A stretch of DNA of 64,000 bases from Datisca glomerata (lineage: Eukaryota > Streptophyta > Magnoliopsida > Cucurbitales > Datiscaceae), in the NCBI GenBank assembly GCA_003255025.1, contig QANY01012059.1:496001-560000 (forward strand), read 5' to 3'. Below, one piece after another: positions 23,086-34,419 of the stretch (position 1 is its first letter; every line of letters begins with the position of its first letter). Position numbers and translations under genes: made by a program. A model generated the notes under the pieces. The model was not told where the DNA came from, searched no databases, and was given only the letters and a program-made list of their open reading frames with translations.

Positions 23086-25683
23086 GCAAGTGGGAAAATG
23101 ACCATCAATCTTTGACAACTTACAGATAATTTTTTATAACCTTAACTTTAAAAACCAAGATGAAAAGCACAATGTTGCCTTGGTGTTTATACTACAAGTA
23201 AGGAATTTTCTTATGACAAGGGTCTCGGATGATGTCGGGAGTCGATCAACATTTTACATCATTCTACAAAGATGTCAATGGGAACCAAGAGGTTACAAGG
23301 AACCTGACAACTATTGGTTGGATTCAACAGGGTAAAAGTACATGGAGGGAATCCTTTCACTCTTGATATACACGGATCCATGCAAACATACGACATATTT
23401 TGTGGTAGTAGACACTCCATCTCCATACACCATTATTTTGATAAGAGTCTGACTATAGAAATACCCCTCGCCAGACAGAATCAAAACAATCAAAGGAGAT
23501 TAATTCGCTGCACGATAATGTTGGACTATAGCCATAAAAAAACACGATTACGAGAGAGGAAATCATGTGGCCAAAGTAGAGGAATAGAAATGGAAGAATG
23601 ATGGATGAGATGAGCCATCAAACACGAGGAAATAGGCAACATAATAGACGTAATTCGTACACCTATAAGTAAAAAATGACAAAATAACCTAAAAGGTAAA
23701 GTTAACAAACTTTTAAAGAATGAAGAAAGACGTGTTTGTGGCAATGAAAGAAGAGAAAACATGCTTTGAAATGAAATGATACCATAAGAAAAGCAGTGGA
23801 AAAATAAAAAGGGAAATGGAGGAATGTGTGGATTTCACTAACTTTAACAAAACATGTCCTAAGGACGACTACTCATTGCCAAAATAGATCAAATGGTGGA
23901 TGAAACTTTAGGATACAAGCTTCTAAGCTTCAAGGACACAGACTGAGGATATAACCAGGTGAAAAAGTTCCAACCTGATTAAGAGAAAACTTTTCTCAAG
24001 ACTGACAGTGAATATTTTTATATAAAGTGTTGTCGTTTTATTTGAGAAATGCATGTACGACCTACAAGAGGTTGGTAAAAATAATTTTCCAAAAACAAAA
24101 TGGAAAATAATAATGGAATTTTACGTGGATGACATGATTGTAAAAAATGTACGGTGAAAGGAACACCTACACAACCTAGATGAAGCATTTTCTATTTTGA
24201 GAATGACTCAGATGAAGCACAACCCAATGTAGTTTCAAAGTGTTCACCGGGAAGAGGAATAGAAGTCAATCTTGATTAGGTAAAATTTGCGATGGTGATA
24301 AAATCCCCATGGAACCTAAAGGAGATACAAAGCTTAATGGGGAAGTTGGTAGAGCTCAACAGATTTTTATCATGATCAATGGACAGATGCAAACTATTCA
24401 TTGCAGAAGTCCAGAAAAATTCCATGCATGATGACGAATGTGAAGCAGCTTTGCAAAAGATTTAAGAATACATTGCCTCCCCACCATTACTTTCTAAACC
24501 GCTCTGGTGTGAAGAATTATTCATTTATTTGGTAATATTTGAAACTACAGTAAGTGCAGCACTGATCAGCATAGTAAATAAACAACAAAAGCATGTATAT
24601 ATTGTGAGCAAAAGCCTTGTTGCGACATAAATAAGATGTAAAAAGATGGTGAAATTAATATTCACATTCATCATAGCGGCAAGAAAATTTGAATCGTACT
24701 TTTAGTCTCACAAATTCGAAGCCTGCTACACTCACAAGATGACATAAGACTCGTGAAATATGTAATTGAACCGGGGCAATACGACATCTGTTATGTGCCA
24801 AAAGCTTTGGTGAAGGGCATGTGTTGCCAGACTTGATTGCTGAGTTCACTTATGAAGCCAACACTCATAATAAAGCACAAATGAAAAAAAAAAGTTAAAA
24901 GTTGTCGGACCTTTTGTGCTAATGGAGCCTCCAACCACCATGGGACATGAGCAGTAGTTTCATTCAGGCTCCAAATGGTGAAGCCTTGGTGTAAGCATTA
25001 TCATTTGCATTTGAAGCATCAAATAATGAAACCGAGTATGAGTCCTTGATTGTTCGAATCTATCTCCTTCATGAACTAGGGGTAATAGAAACTAAAATAT
25101 TTTATGGTTCCATTGTTAACCAATACAAGGGAGTATGCAGCAAAAAGTTCCAGAATGATAGAAAACTTACGAGGGTAAAAGGAAATGGCACCAGAAGATC
25201 TGTAACCTTTATCATGTCAATGGCCATTTTTGTAGCAAAAATTAGATATTATGGGGACACTCCCAAAAACCCTTTCTTAGAAGAGATTCTTATTGATAGG
25301 AGCTGAATATTTCATTAAGTGGATCGAAGGAGAAACATTCTCAAGAATTCACAAGGAAGAGGTAAAAAGTTTTTTATGGAAGAATATCGTTTGCATATAT
25401 AATATTTCCAAAGATTTAGTCTCAGACTACATACCACAATTCACATGAAGAATCTTCAAGATATTCTGTGAGGGACTCTAAATCAAAGATTGGCATTCGA
25501 CAACTTATCAGCCGTAAGGAAATGACCAAGCGAAAAGGTTGAATGGAACGTTGCTGGAAAATCTAAAGTAACTGCTAGAGTGTGATAAAGGAAAATGGAT
25601 TAATGAACTACTAGTAGTATTATGGGCTTACAAAAAAACCCTACGAGAGCCAACCTGAGAAGCACCCTTTGCACATGCATTTG
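23086..25683 (+). pseudogene. Pol relic (protease, RT, dual RNase H, truncated integrase), array C unit 2
   Basis: Domains appear in order. Protease (about 23150-23500): DEKHNVALVFILQV then MTRVSDDVGSRSTFY, where DNGSS should stand, so the active site is damaged. RT (about 23740-24450): VDFTNFNKTCPKDDYSLPK and an intact YVDDMIVKN box at 24122-24148. RNase H (about 24470-24840): EYIASPPLLSKPLW and VSKSLV, then DLIAEFTYEAN. A second, archaeal-type RNase H (about 24950-25190): EASNNETEYESLIVRIYLL. Integrase follows from about 25195 without its zinc-binding start and ends at PFAHAFEA, directly against LTR 3. Two RNase H domains are characteristic of Tat-lineage gypsy elements. Many stops and frame changes. 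Confidence 0.8.
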
Positions 25684-26136
25684 AGGCATAATCTTTTCTT
25701 TCTTTTTTTTCCATTTATTCCTTTTCCTAGGATAAATCTAGCAATATGCCATAATCAGTCAAATATATTGTATAGTAATCAATGAGTTAGGCGCCATGCC
25801 ACCTCAAATGAGCCCGGGAACTAATGAGATGACGAGGGGTGAATGGTCGACATGAAAGGATAATCGTCACCATTAGATGAAGCCAAACATAGATTAGATA
25901 TTTGTAGACCATAAAGATTGTATCTATGCCAACCACTCATTTTATATTTTCCCTTATTCTTCTGTTGTAAAGAATTTACGAGAATAATATTTTTATGGAA
26001 CTGTGGGATACTTCTCGCTTTGTACATAAATAGAAGAAAACGTAGCCCTAAAAAGCAAGTCAATACAAGCGATTTACACTCGTATGCATTCTCTCTCTTG
26101 TTATTATTCTTAATTTTATACTTTAAAATTCTATCA
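25684..26136 (+). repeat. Array C, LTR 3
   Basis: Nearly identical to LTR 2 and shared as the right LTR of unit 2 and the left LTR of unit 3. It ends CTATCA, a canonical CA end, followed by the leader motif at 26147-26159. Confidence 0.8.
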
Positions 26137-28035
26137 GATTTTTAACTTTTCATTGAGAGACGAGAACCAAATTCAATAGTGTAAGTTAGGATGCCACAAA
26201 CCATGTCAAAAATGACATGCAACGTAGGTAATAAGGCAAATTCTGTTGATCGACCTCCCAACACATAGACGTACAAGTGATCATATAAACAATTTGACGG
26301 GCAAGCAAAAGCATGGAAAATCACAACAATGTGGCCCTTCTTACTTCATGGAAAACTGTGCATGAACAGGTTGCGGCTTTACATGGTGGAAACTCGGGCA
26401 GAAATCCAATGGACCATCATTGGAGAATGGGAAATGTAATAGATCCACCTGCTGCGAAACAGAACAAACTCACCTTCTTGAATCTTTGATCTACTATCAA
26501 TTACGTCTGAGAATTTTTTTCTGCGCTAGTCCCGAAAAAAGTTCATTGTTCCAAAGTTTAAGTGCTATGAAATGAAGACAATTCTCTCTGGCCATTTTAC
26601 GCGTTTCAGAAAAATGATGGCCTTACACGAGAATGAGGACGAACTGATGTTCAAGATGTTTCTAACTACCTTGGACGGCATTGTTGTGAAGTGGTATCAC
26701 TCTCTCCCTTCTTATTACTTTAATAGTTTTACTACGATATCCTTAATTTTCTAGAACAATACTTCATGTATCGGTCAGTCGTGGAAGATTCAGAATATCT
26801 CCTCATGATTTCCATCAAGGATGAGATCGTAAAAATGAAAAATTATGATGACTGTGTGGCAACGGTAGCGTACAGGCCTATGATGGACCCACACTCACCT
26901 CTCTTTGATGATCTATCGAAAATGTATCATGATATGAGAGACTTTCTTCTGGGCACGTACATACATCACTTTAGAAGAAGAAAAGAAAATCATGCTGAAA
27001 CTTTCAGAACAGTGGTCTAGCAGATTGATTTTGAGAATAGAAAGGAAGACAACAAACAAATTTAAGAAGGTGGGTAGTAGAGAGGAGCATCGGTGGGAGA
27101 ACATAAAATAATTGGCAGTATCGTAGAACGAGTTCAACCAAAGGATAAGGCGTATACACCATTGACTGTCCCCCTAACCAAATTTTGGAGGCCATAAAAG
27201 ACAAAATGTAGTTGTAAAGGAAAGTGCCACTTATGAAGGAATTGATCGACAAGGATAAGGACAACCTTTACACAAAAGCATACTATTAGTTAAAGGCTTT
27301 CATTGAAGTGTTGATCAAAGAATGTTATCTTGAGCAATATTTGGTGAGAGATGAAGGCATAAAGGCGGCAGAAAAATGTTGAACCTAAAACTAGGGAGCC
27401 ATTAAGGATATTGGACAAAGAGGGTAGGACGAGAAAGGAACAGAAGATGTACTGTAATAAACTATGCGGGAAGAAAATGGCAAGTGGGAAAATGACCATC
27501 AATCTTTGACAACTTACAGATAATTTTTTATAACCTTAACTTCAAAAACCAAGATGAAAAGCACAATGTTGCCTTGGTGTTTATACTAAAAGTAAGGAAT
27601 TTTCTTATGACAAGGGCCCCGCATGATGTCGAGAGTGGATCAACATTTTACATCATTCTACAAAGATGTCAATGGGAACCAAGAGATTACAAGGAACCTG
27701 ACAACTATTGGTTGGATTCAATAGGGTAAAAGTACATGGAGGGAATCCTTTCACTCTTGATATACACGGATCCATGCAAACATACGACATATTTTTTGGT
27801 AGTAGACACTCCATCTCCATACACCATTATTTTGATAAGAGTCTGACTATAGAAATACCTCTCGCAGACAGAATCAAAGCAATCAAAGGAGATTAACTCG
27901 CTGCACGATAATGTTCGACTATAGCCATAAAAACACTATTACAAGAAAGGAAATCATGTGACCAAAGTGAAGGAAGAATGATGGATGAGATGAGCCATCA
28001 AACACGAGGAAAGAGGCAACATAATATACGTAAAA
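26137..28035 (+). pseudogene. Gag and protease, array C unit 3
   Basis: A near-identical second copy of unit 2 from leader to the protease end. The gag core at 26572-26754 and 26766-27020 and the protease text at 27530-27900 match with a few base changes. Homology to unit 2 stops near 28035 (unit 2 about 23660), after 'caacataata-acgtaa'. The RT, RNase H and integrase are therefore deleted here, and sequence switches to the region beside the extra ORF. Confidence 0.75.
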
Positions 28036-28301
28036 TTCCAAGTAAGCTTATAAGTAGAAACTGGGAATGGAACTTAAAATTTTGAAAATAAATTATATTC
28101 CCAAAATAGAAGTTGTCCTAAGGCCGCCAAAGCGGACATAACAGATATTTCAGACAGAATATTATAAGCAAAATATTTTAAGACATGGCATGAAAAAACA
28201 ATATGTTCATTGATAAAGAAAATCATGGAAGTTGGAAATTACAAATTTGTGCATAAAATGGGGGGAACTACCATATCGCAATAAGGTAGGCTTTCGGTGT
28301 C
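28036..28301. other. Non-coding region between deleted pol and extra ORF, array C unit 3
   Basis: AT-rich sequence without an open frame. By position it is the element's 3' non-coding part next to the end of the antisense extra ORF. No tandem repeat array is present, unlike in elements B and D. Confidence 0.4.
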
Positions 28302-30310
28302 TCAGCGGAGGTCTTCAAGATGATTTGAGCTGACAATAGGCGTAGGAAGTCCTTCAGAAATAAGCCTTCTGGCTAGTACACGGGCAACTTTATAGTCACA
28401 ACCCAAGCTATAGATTGCATGCTTAGCATCATTGAAAGGTTCTTGGAATTGAAGCTTAACTTGCCTCTCCTTCTCTTGAAGGCTAAGTATCTTCACTGCC
28501 ACAGTGGCCTTCAAACGTTCATCAAGCTTGAAGTTTCCAACCTTCAAAATGATGATCTCTTTAGCATGCTTCTCCATTGCTTCCCAGAGTTCAGTCTCAA
28601 CATTTTTTTCTCATTGGACTCGCTTTTATCTTGTACTTGCTTCAGCTTGAAGCTCACCAATTTGAGTGTCGATTTTTTCCATCTCCTTATGGATTTTGGT
28701 CACTACCTGTGCACTTGGGCTATAAGACACTTCGTGAGAATTATGATGAGTAACGACCTAATGGATTAGGAATAGAAATATTAGTATAATGAAATAAAAT
28801 GAAATAAACTAAGTTTAAGGAAACGGCTAGCTTTCACCAAGTCGTGGCTCAGGGTAGTGAAAAGAGTTTGCATTTCCTCTTGGAGGTTGGAAACCATGTT
28901 CACTTCTCAGGTGATGCCCTGAATAAGGTTATGAGCTGCCTATTGACTGTCAAGGAAGCTGACTGGAATGAAAATCATGGGGTCACTAATGTAACATCTT
29001 AGATGCCAAGGAACAAATTTCATTACGTCTATTATCGCTTTGAGAGGTGCCCCCTAAAATAATTTAGTTGCAGGAGGGTCTTGAACTGTGAATGAGGAGT
29101 TGAGGATGGAGGTGATAAAGGAGATGAATGGAGAGACTCAACCCCTCTTTAGTGTTGGGAATGAATGAAGACTTGTAAATCAATGCTTCGAATGACATTC
29201 TTCTCTCTCACATCTCCTATCATTGTTCTTAACCTCCTCATCATGTCTGACAGACTTGGAGAGGTTGTATGCCTTTTTTCTTTCTTTTTTTCTTCCCCCT
29301 TATATGTATCAATTGAATAGGTGGACACTTCTTCTATCAAAAACTCTAGGGGGTGAATGATTATGAGGCGAGTAGAAGGGAGGGGATCACGAGGCAGACA
29401 AGAATACAAGTTGTAGTGTCTTCTGCAATGTCCGCGTTCACTTCCCTCCTCAGATCAAGAAAGAAATTACATCTTGACCTTGGCAATGGTAAGAGAAATC
29501 GATCCACTCTATACTATACCTCGAGTGGAGTATCTTTGCTTTTACCCATTTATTTGAAAATAAAAGTGAAAATCAGTCAGAAAGAAAGAGACGTAAGTAA
29601 TAGGAGAATGGGGCTCAAGCCAAGAAACATACTGACAATGCCCTATATTTGGGGTACAATCCAGTAGTTACCACCCCCTTAATCTCCCTAAATATTAAGG
29701 ACATCTATGTCTCATCATTTGTCTCCCTTAGGTAGATCCTTTATCAAATCGCCCATTGACTTGACTATATGGTTAGCCTCAACTCTACAGGACCTGAGCA
29801 TCTTACTGTTCAAATCAACATCAGAAATCAGTACATGTCCTATTGTTTTAGAAACGGATTCCAAAGTTATGGTTGATTTACTTAATTCAAAGGCTAAGGC
29901 CCCTTGGTAGTTTGCTTAGGCCCTCATCTTGCCCAAATGGTTCGGCATACTTTACTTCAGGGGGTTGGATCGTCTATCCACTCTAAGTTGTATGACATGT
30001 TCATGACCTTGAAGCATAGAAGAACCTTATATCTATTTAGTGGAAATTAGGAAGGCGTAAAGTTGTAATGATGAAAAAACTCTTGAAATAAACGAGACAT
30101 TCAAAATTTGAAACCTAGGGATATCTACATGGGATGAAAGGTGATATGAGGAGGATAGCAAGGAAACCCCATTTCTGCAGTCTGGCCTAATGCACAATAA
30201 TACCCAGAAGAAGGAATTCTAAGGAAGTATCTAATTTCAACATCATTTCTAACCCCAGGAATCAATGGCGAGAAGATGGGCTCATCTTCCATTTTTCCTT
30301 AACAAGAAAG
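28302..30310 (-). pseudogene. Antisense extra ORF (PF04195-like), array C unit 3
   Basis: Coding runs on the minus strand, opposite to gag and pol. A start-like ATG near 30290 opens MEDEPIFSPLIPGVRNDVEI. After frame breaks comes MSRLFQEFFHHYNFTPS, then NRYKVLLCFKVMNM (about 29990-30090). This is the same domain as in element B (FQKFFHTCELAPSQF, YRILLGFEALN), typical of PF04195. The last open segment, 28302-28577, is Lys/Glu-rich and coiled-coil-like with ARVLARRLISEGLP near its end. A middle section near 29150-29410 is broken. The function of such proteins is unknown. Confidence 0.65.
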
Positions 30311-30710
30311 ACAAACGAAAAACCAGAAAGGAAGATGAAGAATGAGAGCAGAATGGAGAAACTTACGAATGAATGAAGAGCAAAGTAGTTCAAACTTCTT
30401 TAAGGATTGCGAATTAAAGGAACATATTTAAAACAGAAGTAAAAAAAGAAATAAAACCCTAAAATGACGCAATCGAAATGATGGCCATCAAGTTAATGTA
30501 CGACTTGCAAATGAAAAGAAAATGCATCATTGCTTTGTCGCTTCACCTACCCATGCGTTCGATGATGTAGATATCATGTCATTTCAGCAGTAACACTTCT
30601 CGCTTTTAAAGCACATGTCTAGATGCCTAGGGAAAGCAAAAAGCGATTGACTTTGTTGATGCAGGGACGTAAGGCATTATTGCGCTAACATCTTGACGCT
30701 AAACAGAGGT
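30311..30710. other. Upstream region of the extra ORF of array C, next to LTR 4
   Basis: About 400 bp without coding potential. It would contain the promoter and leader of the antisense ORF on the minus strand and the 3' end of the element on the plus strand. A clear polypurine tract before LTR 4 was not seen ('aaacagaggt' is the best candidate). Confidence 0.4.
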
Positions 30711-31125
30711 TGTTGGATTTTGAGGATCGTTATTATACATTAACAGCTTGCAACCGTTTAGTATATAGGGACAATTGTACGTAACTAATGAGCTGGCTGC
30801 CATGTCACCTAAAATGAGTCCATGAACCAACCAAATAAGGAAGTACAAATGGTGGACATGGCAACGTAATACTTACCGTTACTTGGAGCTCAACGGATCA
30901 GATCTTCCTGCACTAAATTTAAGGATTGTATCAATGCCAATCCTTTATTTTATGTTTTTTCTTATTCTTCAGCTATACATAATTTAGGGGAATCGAATCA
31001 CAATGTAACTACACGGTACTCCTCTCTTCGAATATAAATAGGAGTTGTAGCCCTAAAAAGCAAGTCAGTACAAATAATTTACACTCGTATACATTCTCTT
31101 ATCATTATTCTCAAATTCATTTACA
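30711..31125 (+). repeat. Array C, LTR 4
   Basis: Starts TGTTGGATTTTG and ends near CATTTACA. It shares with LTRs 1-3 the stretch 'actaatgagctggctgccatg', the region 'ttctt...aatttaggggaat', and 'tagccctaaaaagcaagtc'. It is clearly older or from a different subfamily than LTRs 2 and 3. Confidence 0.7.
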
Positions 31126-33028
31126 TGTGTGTATGTACGTGATTGTGTGTGTATATATATACATTCATACACATTTATATAATATATACACACATACAGT
31201 GACTACCTACTGTCACTTCCACTGGAAAAATAGATGAAAGTAACTACACATGACTTTCACATGTTATTTTTTTTTGGGGAAATGGGGTAATAACCCTCGC
31301 CACATATCTACCATGTCTTGGAGCTCTTTCTCCCTCCCTCTCTAAGCCTAAAGCTAGCATCTGACTCAAATGAGAGAAAAACATATTTCTTAAGTTTCTT
31401 TGCAATGATGTAGTTGGTAATGAATAACCAACATTCTCTCTCTCTTCTCTCCCCCCATTTTCTCCGGCTGACACTCCAAAGTTTTGAAACCAACAATTTC
31501 ATTCAATTCCAAACATCTTATAATCTAACAAAATAGTAGAAGAATCTCAAAGAAGAAATTGCCTCTGAAAATGAGAAACAAATTTGAGACTTGAAAATCA
31601 AAGAGGAGTAATTAATCTGAAAAGGCATAAAAAACCCATAACCTCTAGGAAGATAAGTTAAAACTTCTCAGCAATCAATTCCATGGTTATTCTATCTAAC
31701 ACCATAAAATAGTGAGCCCGAACGATGGTCCAACAATATGCGTTCGAGCAGTTATTTTTCACACACGAAAATGGTGAGCCCCAATCTTCACAATGTTGTT
31801 AAAAAGAAAAATACAATTTAACCCAACTTGTCATATATTATAAGGGGAAGAGTTATTTGATGCATCTTGATAAGTTAAAAAATTATAACTAATCTGATTT
31901 CGTCATGTACATTTGTGATGCATTGTTCTGCTAAACAAAGTCAGGGCTAGGCGAGCGATAGAAGATTGGCAAGGGGAAGAGTTGTTTTTCCCCAAGAAAA
32001 ATGTCATGTTCTATAACCGTTGTCAATGGAGCAAAAGAAATTGTAATCGACGAACGACACCATTGAAAATAAAGTTGAGAAAATTCTAGAAAACCTAATA
32101 AGGTAAAGAAGTGGATTTGCATGTCTTAATTGGGGAGGGAAATTAGGGAACTGACTAAGATGGAGATGGGTTTTTTTGTCAAAGAGATGGAGATGGGTTT
32201 CACTAAAAGAATCTGGCAAAAATTTACATTTATTTCACACTAACATGAGGGAGAACCAAACGACCTAGTTTGATTGTTAGGACACTAATTTAACCCTAGA
32301 TGGTAGACACAAGGTAGAGGGTATATAATCACCCCATTGCTCATAAAAAAAATACGTGAAGGACACGTGGACACTTTTGTCTGCCTTTTAGATGGAGGTG
32401 ACGTAGAGGCAATGCTGTAAAGATAAACGTGAGGGCATTAATGCAAGAAACTGAATGTGAAGAGAGAGTTTGATATAAATGTAAAAAATCAGTAAGGTTC
32501 TAATGTAAATCAGCCCTATATTTATGCATGATGTGCACCTAGAGATTCATTTGTCACCGAATAATGATTTCGTGCATGTATAACCCTGGTAATGTCATTT
32601 TAGGAAAACCTAATATTTATAATAAATTAGATTGAGATTTTTTATATAAAATTATTAATGATAGAAATCAATAAGTGCAGCAGAACATTTCAATTAATTT
32701 AAAATATTGGTAGCGCCCTCAGTAAATAAATTGGATTGAAATTGTTGTTTAGTTAAAGAGGATAAACTAAAGTTTGAATGATCTTGGACTATAAATTTGT
32801 GATTTTTTTACTTATTTAAGCAGACGTCATCTTCGCAGTATTTAACTGCTTTGGATTATGCACCTTTTTACAAAATTATTATTTGATTACTTTTGAGGTT
32901 CTTTGGGCTCGGGGCAATGACTAAGCTAGAAAGGTTCTAACATGGGCGCATGTATTGCTAGTTGAAAACTATTTTCAAATCCTTCTTAGGCCAGGGTACA
33001 GTCTTGGCCTTCGAGAATTGCTGGAAAG
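31126..33028. other. Intergenic DNA between array C and element B
   Basis: Begins with a GT/TA-rich microsatellite (about 31126-31195). Short open frames at 31244-31502 and 31931-32219 show no recognisable domain, so I do not call genes. The rest is AT-rich with no transposon ends I can define. Confidence 0.45.
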
Positions 33029-33033
33029 GCTCC

Positions 33034-33892
33034 TGTAAAAAAAAATTTCTATTTAGTCGGGAGAATAATGATAATGCCTGATATTTTATAAGTGTTAATA
33101 AGAAAGAATGGTAGGGGAATTTAAGAATAAGAGGATTTTTTTAGAGAATCTTAGGTTTTCTTTTAGTTGTATTGACTGTGTTCTTCCTCTAATATATTGA
33201 CTTTTATATTGATTTTTAAAATCTCATGTGTAAATTAAAATAACAATATAAAAGGAAGCACTCATTATTCTTAGAGATCACACCCATTTGTGGGGGTCAT
33301 TCTGCTGGGTATGTCCTTTTTCCTTTCTGTCACGCTTAGTCGCCAATCAATCACGGCCACCTGACGATTTCTTATGGCTTCAAGCCAATCAGTTACAGTC
33401 ACTTGGTGGTCTATCAATCTGTATCACCTGAGTATTTTCATCTTTTATTAAATCAATCATTGTCGCTTGTCTGTCATCTCAGGTCTTTTCGCCTACCTCC
33501 GCTCTTCTTTTCTTCCTTTCTTTCTCGTACTGGCGAGGTCTCCCGCTTCAGCATTCTTTCCCGTTCTAACGAGGTCTCCTGCTTCAGCATTCTTTCCCGC
33601 CTTGATGAGATCTCTCACTTTCAGCGTTCTTTCCTGCTCTAACGAGGTCTCCCACTTCAGTGTTCTTTCCCGCTCTGACGAGATCTCTCACTTCAACGCT
33701 ATTCCCCCTTCTGATGGGGTCTCCCTCTTCTGGGCCCTTCCCATTTTGATGATGACTCCTGCTTTAGCGTTCTTTCACGCTCTAACGAGGTCTCTCGCTT
33801 AGCCCCCAATCTTACCATGTTCATGACCCACACGTCCTTTCAGGATTCATTCTTTCTGTAAACGTGTCTTTGGGTGGTTTTTTTCATGTTCA
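33034..33892 (-). repeat. Element B, LTR (left; 3' LTR in element orientation)
   Basis: 859 bp with TG...CA ends (TGTAAAA...CATGTTCA on the plus strand). It contains eight copies of a 36-bp minisatellite. It aligns end to end with the LTR at 42658-43654. Translations of the minisatellite give long but meaningless repeat frames. Confidence 0.9.
33535..33795. repeat. 36-bp minisatellite inside the left LTR of element B, about 8 units
   Basis: Units begin 'gaggtctcccgcttcagc' and continue to 'ttctttcccgctctaac'. Starts are at about 33535, 33571, 33607, 33644, 33680, 33716, 33751 and 33787. The right LTR holds about 12 units. Confidence 0.85.
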
Positions 33893-33906
33893 TTTACCCC
33901 CCATTA
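33893..33906 (-). other. Polypurine tract of element B
   Basis: On the minus strand the sequence GTAATGGGGGGTAAA sits directly before the LTR start TGAACATG. A G-rich purine run at this position primes plus-strand DNA synthesis in LTR retrotransposons. It confirms the element's minus orientation. Confidence 0.75.
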
Positions 33907-34250
33907 CATTCAATAAATTTTATTAATGTGTAATGATTAGGACACCTTGATTCGCATGTGCTTTTTCAAAGATGTCTTGTCTTCTCTTTGGAACCTGTAC
34001 TACTTTGGAAATAACAAACAAATAATATAACAGTTAATGAAATCAAGGGAGGCACGCGTTTTGCCTGCGATGGCATTCACTTCCCATTTTTAATGGTTTC
34101 GGTTACGCGTGCTTTATCTCTGCTCCATTTTCCAGCTGTCGTCGTGCCATTCATTGACATTAGTGATGGTTATGTCTTGTTAGTCGCCCCTTTTTAAAAA
34201 AATTCCTTTTGAATTCCCGTTTTCAAAGAAATTTATTGAGCGTATTTTCA

Positions 34251-34339
34251 TTTTCTTCTTCTTCTTCTTATTCTTCTTCTTCTTCTTCTTCTTCTTCTTC
34301 TTCTTCTTCTTCTTCTTCTTCTTCTTCTTCTTCTTCTTC
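34251..34339. repeat. (TTC)n microsatellite
   Basis: About 29 TTC units with one interruption (TTA) near 34270. It lies upstream of the extra ORF of element B, in its probable leader. The equivalent site in element E has no such long run. Confidence 0.9.
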
Positions 34340-34419
34340 GTTTTTAAACCCAGAGCCTATTTAAGGATTCTCTTGTTTTTTACTTATTCCTATCTTCGTT
34401 TGTGGTAAGATATTCTCTC

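Larger units (their letters stand above)
20258..31125 (+). mobile_element. Array C: four LTRs and three internal regions of one Ty3/gypsy family
   Basis: Four related LTRs of about 415-480 bp (near 20258, 21288, 25684 and 30711) alternate with three internal segments. The first holds only leader plus integrase tail. The second holds gag, protease, RT, dual RNase H and a truncated integrase. The third holds gag and protease followed by the antisense extra ORF. Pol is on the plus strand. Segments in different units are near-identical: 20796-21287 with 25191-25683, and 21288-23660 with 25684-28035. The arrangement is best explained by recombination between LTRs of tandem or neighbouring copies plus deletions. 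Dual RNase H and the antisense ORF place it in the Tat lineage. No unit is intact. Confidence 0.85.

Noticed and set aside
22518..23108. Minus-strand open frames in array C
   Set aside because: Opposite strand of gag/protease relics; repeated at 26913-27502 only because the unit is duplicated.
31244..31502. Two overlapping minus-strand open frames of 64-76 residues
   Set aside because: No domain, no homology visible, composition of non-coding DNA.
33403..33802. Open frames of 79 and 111 residues with repeated 'RSPASAFFPxLTR' text
   Set aside because: They are translations of the 36-bp LTR minisatellite in several frames; the right LTR (43087-43571) gives the same. No independent sign of coding.
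34251..34339. Possible CRISPR-like or other functional array in TTC run
   Set aside because: Plain trinucleotide microsatellite without spacers.
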